Positions 1 through 5,087 of a stretch of DNA of 5,087 bases are shown one piece after another. The DNA is taken from the NCBI GenBank assembly GCA_003218785.1, contig QHOM01000131.1, forward strand, positions 1-5,087, read 5' to 3'. The position numbers were made by a program, and so were the translations under genes. Positions within the stretch are counted from its first letter, which is position 1, and the number at the start of each line of letters is the position of its first letter. The stretch comes from Verrucomicrobiota bacterium (GTDB lineage: Bacteria > Verrucomicrobiota > Verrucomicrobiia > Chthoniobacterales > UBA10450). The notes beneath the pieces are model-generated. The model was given only the letters and a program-made list of their open reading frames with translations, ran no database searches and had not been told where the DNA came from.

Positions 1-30
1 ACCCGGCAGCGAACGGCGTCGGTCGTTTAG
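1..30 (+). CDS. Possible 3' end of an upstream gene (pstA candidate), partial
   Basis: The first frame runs from the window edge to a TAG at 28-30 and gives nine residues, TRQRTASVV. A gene ending 13 bp before pstB would fit the usual pstSCAB order, in which the permease gene pstA comes just before pstB. Nine residues carry no recognisable domain, and the other two forward frames are also open here, so the call rests on context only. It may equally be non-coding. Confidence 0.2.
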   Translation, partial: TRQRTASVV

Positions 31-43
31 TTTTTTTTGGCGA

Positions 44-892
44 ATGGATAATTTACTTATGGCAAATCCGGATCCAACCGTCGTCGAACGTGTCGAAAGG
101 CGAGCCGAGCCTCCCCCAACCGCCGAGCCTGCGCCACCGTTGACTTTCGCGGTGAAGAATCTTTCGATCTGGTACGGCCAGAAACGCGCCATTAGTGATG
201 TGACGCTCGACATCGCGTCGAACGCGGTCACTGCGATCATTGGGCCTAGCGGTTGCGGAAAATCGACTTTTATTCGTTGTCTCAACCGGATGCACGAGCT
301 GGTGCCGAAGACGCGTATCGAGGGGCGCGTGCTCCTTCAGGGCCAAGATCTCTATTCGAGCACCATCGATCCGGCGATCGTTCGCCGCCGAGTCGGCATG
401 GTCTTCCAAAAATCGAATCCGTTTCCGACGATGTCGATTGGCGAGAATGTCGTTATTGGCTTGCGATTGAACGGAGCGCACAACCAAAAATTCCTTAATG
501 AACGTCTGGAAAAATCGCTTCGCATGGCCGCGCTTTGGGATGAGGTAAAAGACGATTTGCATAAGCCGGGGACAAGCCTCTCCGGCGGCCAGCAGCAGAG
601 GCTTTGCATCGCGCGCGCGCTCGCGGTGCAACCGGAAGTGCTTTTAATGGATGAGCCCTGTTCGGCGCTTGATCCGATCGCCACAGCCAAGATCGAGGAA
701 TTGATCTACGAGCTCAAAACCCAATACACGATCGTAACGGTAACGCACAACATGCAACAGGCCGGACGCATCTCCGATTACACGGCTTTCTTTTATCTTG
801 GAAAGCTGATCGAGTTTGGGCCGACCACGAAAATTTTTACAAATCCGAGCGAGCGCCAAACGGAAGACTATATTACTGGCCGATTTGGCTGA
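44..892 (+). CDS. pstB: PstB, phosphate ABC transporter ATP-binding protein
   Basis: This is the cytoplasmic ATPase of the PstSCAB importer; it hydrolyses ATP to drive high-affinity phosphate uptake through PstC and PstA. All ABC motifs are visible in the 282-residue product: aromatic A-loop Tyr44, Walker A GPSGCGKST (67-75), Q-loop FQKSNPFP (121-128), signature LSGGQQQRL (179-187), Walker B with catalytic Glu204 in LLMDEP, D-loop SALD (207-210) and switch His235. The PCSALDPIAT stretch and the YITGRFG C-terminus are typical of PstB rather than other ABC ATPases. It is about 25 residues longer than E. coli PstB (257) because of a Pro/Glu/Ala-rich N-terminus (about residues 8-32). The first ATG (44) has only a weak GG upstream; the ATG at 59 (Met6) is an alternative start. 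No in-frame start lies between the window edge and 44. phoU follows 66 bp downstream, the usual pst order. Confidence 0.96.
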   Translation: MDNLLMANPDPTVVERVERRAEPPPTAEPAPPLTFAVKNLSIWYGQKRAISDVTLDIASNAVTAIIGPSGCGKSTFIRCLNRMHELVPKTRIEGRVLLQGQDLYSSTIDPAIVRRRVGMVFQKSNPFPTMSIGENVVIGLRLNGAHNQKFLNERLEKSLRMAALWDEVKDDLHKPGTSLSGGQQQRLCIARALAVQPEVLLMDEPCSALDPIATAKIEELIYELKTQYTIVTVTHNMQQAGRISDYTAFFYLGKLIEFGPTTKIFTNPSERQTEDYITGRFG

Positions 893-900
893 TGATTGTA

Positions 901-920
901 GGGCAAGCGCTCCCTTGCCC
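901..920. repeat. Perfect 7-bp inverted repeat between pstB and phoU (REP-like hairpin)
   Basis: GGGCAAG (901-907) and CTTGCCC (914-920) are perfect reverse complements around a 6-nt loop. The stem is GC-rich but no T-tract follows on either strand, so it is not a standard intrinsic terminator. It begins 8 bp after the pstB stop. It could be a dispersed REP-type palindrome, or an RNA structure that limits transcript decay or read-through into phoU. A second pairing, CTTG (914-917) with CAAG (922-925), is possible and would exclude the first. The pairing is seen directly; the function is not known. Confidence 0.5.
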
Positions 921-958
921 GCAAGAACAGAGGAAGAGTAAGATTAAATTGACAATCG

Positions 959-1645
959 ATGATCGCCTCAAGACATATTCTCGGCACATTTGACGAGGCG
1001 CTGGCGTCGCTGCGCAATAACGTCCTGATGATGTCCAGCCTGACCGAGCGGAGTTTAGAGCGGGCGATGAAAGGCTTGTTCGATCGCGACGACGATCTTT
1101 GCGCGAATGCGATCGCCGACGATGAAGAGATCGATCAGCTCGAGATGCAGATCGATAAGGATGGCGTGGCAATTTTGTTGCGGTTTCAGCCGGTAGCCTC
1201 CGATCTGCGCCGTGTCGTTGCCGCCATGAAGCTTTCATCGAATCTGGAGCGAATGGCCGATCAGGCGACAACGATTGCGCGACGCGCGCGGAAGTTAAAT
1301 CAGCATCCGCCGTTAGCCGAGGTCGAATTGATCCGGCCGCTGTACGAGCAGGCCATGTGGATGTTTAGGGACAGTGTGGATGCCTTCGTGCGTGAGGATG
1401 TCGATCTCGGACGCGCGGTCGTTGCGCGCGATGAAAAGCTGGATGAGTTGAACCACTCGGCCAGTCGCAAATTAATTGAGCGGATGGCGCAGGATCCGGA
1501 GCAGTTGCGGGGCTACTTGAATTTGATTTTCGTTGGCCGTTGCCTCGAACGCGTAGGCGATCACGCCACCAATATTGCCGAGGAGGCAGTTTATGCCGCC
1601 GCCGCCGAGGACATCCGACATCAAACTCTCGCGACCACGACATAA
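959..1645 (+). CDS. phoU: PhoU, phosphate transport and Pho signalling regulator
   Basis: PhoU is a cytoplasmic all-helical protein that restrains the Pst transporter and the PhoR-type sensor kinase when phosphate is plentiful. The 228-residue product is normal for the family and shows its internal duplication. DDEEIDQLE (54-62) in the first three-helix bundle is echoed by RDEKLDELN (157-165) in the second. The metal-binding E-x-x-x-D motifs appear as LERMADQATTIA (Glu97, Asp101) and LERVGDHATNIA (Glu197, Asp201). No signal peptide or membrane segment is seen. The ATG at 959 is supported by an in-frame stop at 950-952 just upstream. The best Shine-Dalgarno-like stretch, AGAGGAAGAG (929-938), lies about 20 nt away, longer than usual, so initiation may be weak. 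The gene is probably co-transcribed with pstB, subject to the hairpin at 901-920. Confidence 0.95.
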   Translation: MIASRHILGTFDEALASLRNNVLMMSSLTERSLERAMKGLFDRDDDLCANAIADDEEIDQLEMQIDKDGVAILLRFQPVASDLRRVVAAMKLSSNLERMADQATTIARRARKLNQHPPLAEVELIRPLYEQAMWMFRDSVDAFVREDVDLGRAVVARDEKLDELNHSASRKLIERMAQDPEQLRGYLNLIFVGRCLERVGDHATNIAEEAVYAAAAEDIRHQTLATTT

Positions 1646-1683
1646 CGCGCCCGGTGGCAGTGTGTCTGGCTCTTGCCTAATTT

Positions 1684-1704
1684 TTCAAGCAGTGGTTGCT
1701 TGAA
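1684..1704 (+). terminator. 8-bp dyad in the phoU-ppk1 gap: weak terminator or operator
   Basis: TTCAAGCA (1684-1691) pairs perfectly with TGCTTGAA (1697-1704) around the 5-nt loop GTGGT. Only three T residues follow (1705-1707) before CG, and the stem has just three G-C pairs, so termination would be weak. It lies 39 bp after the phoU stop and 46 bp before the ppk1 start. A partial phoU terminator, a 5'-leader hairpin of the ppk1 mRNA, or a dyad binding site for a regulator all fit. I see no convincing -35/-10 pair or tandem Pho box beside it. Confidence 0.35.
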
Positions 1705-1742
1705 TTTCGTGGGTGGTCGTTTTTCAGTCACGCATTCAACAA

Positions 1743-1747
1743 AGAGG
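1743..1747 (+). promoter_or_regulatory. Ribosome binding site of ppk1
   Basis: AGAGG lies 3 nt before the ATG at 1751. The motif is good but the spacing is shorter than the usual 5-9 nt. An in-frame TAA at 1748-1750 directly precedes the ATG, so translation cannot start further upstream in this frame. Confidence 0.55.
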
Positions 1748-1750
1748 TAA

Positions 1751-3904
1751 ATGCCTACAGCTGTTGCCAAGACCAGTGTTGCCGACGAGCCCTCCGCCGG
1801 GATCGAGCTCGTGCGGGAGGATGTACCCACAGCAAATCGTTGTTCCGATCCGCGGAATTTCATCAACCGCGAGTTGAGCTGGCTCGAGTTCAATCGTCGC
1901 GTTCTCGAAGAAGCACAGGATGCGACGCAGCCGCTCATCGAGCGGGTAAAATTTCTCACCATCTTCAGCTCGAACCTGGATGAGTTTTTCGAGATCCGCG
2001 TCGCAGGGATCAAGCAGCAGATCGAAAGCGAGACAAGCGACGTGAGCCCGGATGGGTTAAGCCCGACGGAGACATTCAACAACATTCAGCGCGTGGTGCG
2101 CGAATTGGTGGCAGCGGAGTACTCACTGTGGAACGACGAACTGCTTCCGCTGCTCGCGAAAAATGGCAGCCGAATTCCCAAGATGACCGAACTGAGCGCA
2201 AAACGCGCCGCCTGGATGCACAAGTATTTTCAAGAGGAAGTTTTTCCGATGCTGACGCCGCTGGCCGTCGACGCCAGTCACCCGTTTCCGCAGCTCTTGA
2301 ACAAGAGCCACAACCTCCTTATCCGCGCCAAGACCCAGCGAGGCGGGGAGCAGCTTCATGCAATTGTACAGGTGCCGCGCGTGCTTCCACGTCTGATCGC
2401 GATGCCGCGCGGCAAGGGCGACGACGAACCTTGGGTGTACATTTACCTCGCTTCCCTCATCAAGCAGCACATTGGCGAGTTGTTTCCGGGCCTTATCCTC
2501 GACGGCGTCCACGCGTTCCGCGTCACCCGAAACAGCGATCTCTACATCGACGAGGAGGAAGCGGAAAATCTTTTGCGCACGATTGAACAAGAACTGCGGC
2601 GTTCCAGCCGCGGCAATGCCGTGCGTTTAGAAGTAGAAGCCGATTGCCCGAAAGATTTCCGCGACTTGTTGCTCAAGTTCTTCAACCTGACGGAAGCGGA
2701 CGTGTACAAAGTCGATGGCCCGCTTTCAATGACCCATCTCATGCCGCTCGTGACGAACGATGCGTTCGCGAATTTCCGGGACCGGCCATTCCTACCGGTG
2801 CGTGATCCGGCGCTCCCGCCGCATGTGAACATCTTTGAAGTGATGCGCCGTCGGGACGTGCTGCTGCATCATCCCTACGAAAGTTTCGATCCAGTTGTCG
2901 AACTAATCGAAGAGGCTGCGCAGGATCCGCAGGTGCTCGCGATCAAGATCACCCTTTATCGCACCAGCGGCGATTCTCCGATTGTTCAGGCCCTGATTAA
3001 CGCGGCGGGAGCAGGGAAGCAGGTCACTGCTTTGGTCGAGTTACGCGCCCGGTTTGACGAAGCTGCCAATATTCAATGGGCACGGCAGCTGGAAGAAGCT
3101 GGCGCGCACGTAGTTTACGGCGTAGTCGGCTTAAAGACGCATTGCAAAGCGCTCCTCATTGTGAAACGCGATGCCGATCGAATTCGTCATTACGTTCATT
3201 TGGGCACTGGCAATTACCATCCGCGCACCGCTCGCATTTACACTGACTTTAGCCTGCTTACCTGTGAGCCGCAGTTAACCGAAGAGGTGGCCGTGGTTTT
3301 CAACACACTCACTGGTCTGGCCGGCTATCCCGGTCTGAAAAAATTGCTCGTCGCTCCTTTCGATCTCCACAAACGACTGATCGGCAAGATCGAGCGCGAG
3401 CGCGATCACGCGCTGGCGGGGAAACCGGCCCGCGTCATCGCTAAACTTAATCATCTCGTCGATCAGGAGACGATCGAGAAGCTTTACGAAGCTTCTTGCG
3501 CGGATGTGACCATTGATTTGATCGTTCGGGGCATTTGTTGCTTGCGACCAAAAATCCCCGGATTGAGCGACAACATTCGCGTCTTCAGCATTGTGGGCCG
3601 GTTTCTCGAGCATAGCCGGATTTATTATTTTGAGAATGCCGGTCAACGGGAGGTGTTTCTTTCCAGCGCCGATTGGATGCCGCGCAATTTTTTCCGGCGC
3701 GTCGAAATTGCTTTTCCCATCGAGCAACCTGATTTGCGTGACGAAATTATCGACCTAGTTCTGCCGAAATTTCTCCATGATCGGGTGAAAGCGCGTGAAC
3801 TGGAGCGCTCGCGTCGCCTGGCAGAAAAAACACCTAAACCGAAACGCACTGCGCCAGCCGAAAAATTGACTCCGATTACTTCAATCGCCGACACAAAGAA
3901 GTGA
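1751..3904 (+). CDS. ppk1: PPK1, polyphosphate kinase 1
   Basis: PPK1 reversibly transfers the gamma-phosphate of ATP to growing inorganic polyphosphate through a phosphohistidine intermediate. The 717-residue protein has the four expected parts: N domain with FINRELSWLEFN (37-48) and SSNLDEFF (73-80), head domain (about 145-350), and C1 and C2 catalytic domains. The phosphorylated histidine is His464 in GLKTHCK (E. coli His435). The Mg-binding arginines are Arg404 in LYR and Arg434 in RARFDE (E. coli 375 and 405). The second catalytic histidine is His621 in FLEHSRIYYF (E. coli 592). All four sit at a constant offset of 29 from E. coli, so C1 and C2 appear free of gaps between them. HLGTGNYH (483-490) and SSADWMPRN (638-646) are further hallmarks. 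The extra length against E. coli (688) lies mainly in about 30 residues before the N domain; the C-terminus is a Lys/Pro-rich tail (about 690-717). The stop overlaps the next gene's ATG by one base. The enzyme is predicted to be active. Confidence 0.97.
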   Translation: MPTAVAKTSVADEPSAGIELVREDVPTANRCSDPRNFINRELSWLEFNRRVLEEAQDATQPLIERVKFLTIFSSNLDEFFEIRVAGIKQQIESETSDVSPDGLSPTETFNNIQRVVRELVAAEYSLWNDELLPLLAKNGSRIPKMTELSAKRAAWMHKYFQEEVFPMLTPLAVDASHPFPQLLNKSHNLLIRAKTQRGGEQLHAIVQVPRVLPRLIAMPRGKGDDEPWVYIYLASLIKQHIGELFPGLILDGVHAFRVTRNSDLYIDEEEAENLLRTIEQELRRSSRGNAVRLEVEADCPKDFRDLLLKFFNLTEADVYKVDGPLSMTHLMPLVTNDAFANFRDRPFLPVRDPALPPHVNIFEVMRRRDVLLHHPYESFDPVVELIEEAAQDPQVLAIKITLYRTSGDSPIVQALINAAGAGKQVTALVELRARFDEAANIQWARQLEEAGAHVVYGVVGLKTHCKALLIVKRDADRIRHYVHLGTGNYHPRTARIYTDFSLLTCEPQLTEEVAVVFNTLTGLAGYPGLKKLLVAPFDLHKRLIGKIERERDHALAGKPARVIAKLNHLVDQETIEKLYEASCADVTIDLIVRGICCLRPKIPGLSDNIRVFSIVGRFLEHSRIYYFENAGQREVFLSSADWMPRNFFRRVEIAFPIEQPDLRDEIIDLVLPKFLHDRVKARELERSRRLAEKTPKPKRTAPAEKLTPITSIADTKK

Positions 3905-4593
3905 TGAAGAAAAAAATCCTCGTCATCGACGTCGGCGGATCAAACGTCAAATTGATGATTTCGCGTCGCGAAAAGCGAAAATTCAAATCCGGGCTGAAGT
4001 TGACGCCTCGCGCGATCGTGGCGCAGATGAAACCATTGGTCAGCCACTGGAAATTCGACGCGATCTCGATGGGATTTCCATCCCCGGTGCGCGATGGACA
4101 GATCGTGACCGAGCCAAAACATCTGGGCAAAGGCTGGGTGGGATTTGATTTCGAGAAAGCGTTTGGCAAACCGGTCCATATCATTAACGACGCGGCCATG
4201 CAGGCGCTTGGCAGTTATCGCGGGCGCCGAATGCTCTTTCTCGGGCTCGGCACCGGCCTTGGATCAGCCCTTGTGTGGAGCAACTACGTCCTCCCGCTCG
4301 AACTGGGGGATCTGCCGTATCGCAACGGCGGCATCATTGAAGATTACCTTGGCAAACCGGGCTTGGCCCGACTCGGTGAGAGAGCCTGGCGGCGCGACGT
4401 CGAGCACGCGCTCGTGCAGTTGAAGAAATCACTCATCGCCGATTACATCGTCCTGGGCGGTGGAAACGCCAAGAAATTGGATGAACTTCCGCAGGGAGTT
4501 GAACGCGGACATAATCGCAATGCGTTCCTGGGCGGAACGCGCCTCTGGCAGATGGACCCGCGCACGCGCCGGCCAAAATGGCAGATCCTTTAG
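3904..4593 (+). CDS. ROK-family sugar kinase, polyphosphate-glucokinase-like
   Basis: The 229-residue product belongs to the ROK/ASKHA kinase fold and most resembles polyphosphate glucokinases, which phosphorylate glucose from polyphosphate or ATP. Visible motifs are phosphate-1 loop DVGGSNVK (9-16), GFPSPVRDG (57-65), KGWVGFDFEKAFGKPV (76-91), catalytic-base motif INDA with Asp96, phosphate-2 loop LGLGTGLGSAL (113-123) and VLGGGNAKKL (183-192). The Cys-rich zinc motif of many ROK proteins is absent, as in polyphosphate glucokinases. The product is somewhat short for those enzymes (about 250-270). The motif expected to read E-x-[GA]-H at the sugar site reads ELGD (133-136), a His-to-Asp change that may alter substrate. 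I chose the ATG at 3904, which forms TGATG with the ppk1 stop; a GTG at 3901 would add one residue. Coupling to ppk1 supports a polyphosphate-linked role, but the donor and sugar are unproven. Confidence 0.85.
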   Translation: MKKKILVIDVGGSNVKLMISRREKRKFKSGLKLTPRAIVAQMKPLVSHWKFDAISMGFPSPVRDGQIVTEPKHLGKGWVGFDFEKAFGKPVHIINDAAMQALGSYRGRRMLFLGLGTGLGSALVWSNYVLPLELGDLPYRNGGIIEDYLGKPGLARLGERAWRRDVEHALVQLKKSLIADYIVLGGGNAKKLDELPQGVERGHNRNAFLGGTRLWQMDPRTRRPKWQIL

Positions 4594-4601
4594 AAAGGCG
4601 G
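4594..4601 (+). promoter_or_regulatory. Ribosome binding site of the sixA-like gene
   Basis: AAAGGCGG follows the kinase stop immediately and lies 11 nt before the ATG at 4613. It supports this start over an in-frame ATG far upstream (4460), which would place about 50 residues inside the kinase gene and ahead of the conserved RHG motif. Confidence 0.5.
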
Positions 4602-4612
4602 ATAAAATTATT

Positions 4613-5074
4613 ATGAAGCTCTATTTCCTTAGACATGGCGAAGCCGATTGGCCGGACTGGAAAAAATCGGATGACGAACGTCCTCTGACCAAGCGCGGTA
4701 AGAAAGAAATGCACGAAGTCGGCGCATTTCTTGTACGACTTAAAGTGCGACCGGACTTAATTTTGACCAGTCCACTCCCGCGCGCTGCGCAGACAGCAGA
4801 AATCGCAGCCGAACATCTTGGTGTGGAGTGTCGCGAAGAACAGCGACTTGCGCCTGGATTTGGGCCGGCGGAACTAGAGTGGATAATTAGCAAACACTCC
4901 GTTGAAAGCTTGATGATCGTTGGTCACGAACCTGATTTTACGAAAACCATTTCCGCGTTGACTGGCGCCTCGCTTAAGCTTTCGAAGGCCGGCGTCGCGC
5001 TGGTCGACATCGATCTTTCTTTGCGTAGAGGAAGGCTGCTCTGGCTTTTCCCGCCAAAGATTGTGAAGAACTAG
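4613..5074 (+). CDS. sixA: SixA-like phosphohistidine phosphatase
   Basis: This is a small cytoplasmic histidine phosphatase (phosphoglycerate-mutase-like fold) expected to remove phosphate from phosphohistidine in proteins. In E. coli, SixA acts on phosphorelay or nitrogen-PTS components; the partner here is unknown. The 153-residue product opens with MKLYFLRHGEAD, placing the nucleophile His8 and Arg7 exactly as in E. coli SixA. It continues with PLTKRGKKEM (24-33), the family motif LTSPLPRAAQTAEI (51-64, with Arg57), and the second catalytic histidine His105 in IVGHEPDF (102-109). Length and motif spacing match SixA, which lacks the large insertions of phosphoglycerate mutases. The start at 4613 puts the RHG motif at its normal place near the N-terminus. 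It follows the ROK kinase gene by 19 bp and is probably in the same operon. The last 13 bp of the window show no terminator. Confidence 0.9.
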   Translation: MKLYFLRHGEADWPDWKKSDDERPLTKRGKKEMHEVGAFLVRLKVRPDLILTSPLPRAAQTAEIAAEHLGVECREEQRLAPGFGPAELEWIISKHSVESLMIVGHEPDFTKTISALTGASLKLSKAGVALVDIDLSLRRGRLLWLFPPKIVKN

Positions 5075-5087
5075 CCCTGCGAACAGC

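Noticed and set aside
53..631. Long antisense open frame (192 codons) opposite pstB, with similar long antisense frames opposite phoU and ppk1 (for example 1621-2085, 2123-2590, 3275-3727)
   Set aside because: Their products have no recognisable domain and the sense strand encodes highly conserved proteins over the same bases. They are by-products of codon bias in a GC-rich genome.
949..979. TTGACA (949-954) as a -35 box for a promoter at phoU
   Set aside because: The best -10 match, CATATT (974-979), is poor, needs a 19-bp spacer and lies inside the phoU coding region downstream of its start, so it could not produce a full phoU message.
1653..1681. CCTAAT (1676-1681) as a -10 box for ppk1
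   Set aside because: It matches the consensus at four of six positions, but the bases 17 bp upstream (GGTGGC) do not resemble a -35 box.
1696..1983. Forward open frame overlapping the ppk1 start (95 codons)
   Set aside because: It is out of frame with ppk1, its product has no known motif, and it runs through the conserved N domain of PPK1.
4460..4612. Upstream ATG at 4460 as the start of the sixA-like gene
   Set aside because: It would add about 50 residues overlapping the kinase gene and unlike the family. The ATG at 4613 has a nearby ribosome binding site and puts the RHG motif at residues 7-9 as in known SixA.

Overview
The window holds five complete genes, all on the + strand: pstB, phoU, ppk1, a ROK-family kinase gene and a sixA-type phosphatase gene. 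Every gene is intact. There are no tRNA or rRNA genes, CRISPR arrays, insertion sequences or integrases. The theme is phosphate: import and its control on the left, then polyphosphate synthesis, then two small enzymes that may use or respond to stored phosphate.

Organism: a bacterium of moderate to moderately high GC. The protein style and the gene order phoU-ppk1-ROK kinase-sixA suggest a soil-type Verrucomicrobiota relative, but this is a guess from general resemblance. No marker gene is present, and a proteobacterial or other Gram-negative source is not excluded.

Layout: positions 1-30 may be the last codons of an upstream gene, plausibly pstA. pstB (44-892) encodes the ATPase of the high-affinity phosphate importer. 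A 66-bp gap with a perfect 7-bp hairpin (901-920) leads to phoU (959-1645), the negative regulator that works with the Pst transporter. A 105-bp gap with an 8-bp dyad (1684-1704) separates phoU from ppk1 (1751-3904), a polyphosphate kinase with all its key catalytic residues. The ppk1 stop overlaps the start of the ROK kinase gene (3904-4593) in a TGATG junction. sixA (4613-5074) follows after 19 bp with its own ribosome binding site. No intergenic stretch exceeds about 105 bp.

Working together: PstB drives phosphate uptake and PhoU restrains uptake and Pho signalling. PPK1 stores the gamma-phosphate of ATP as polyphosphate. The coupled ROK protein resembles polyphosphate/ATP glucokinases and could spend polyphosphate on a sugar. 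The SixA-like enzyme removes phosphate from phosphohistidine in an unknown partner. The first three roles are well supported by sequence; the link of the last two to polyphosphate is inferred from gene order. The most useful leads are the ppk1-ROK translational coupling, a His-to-Asp change at the expected sugar-binding motif of the ROK protein, and the two intergenic hairpins.
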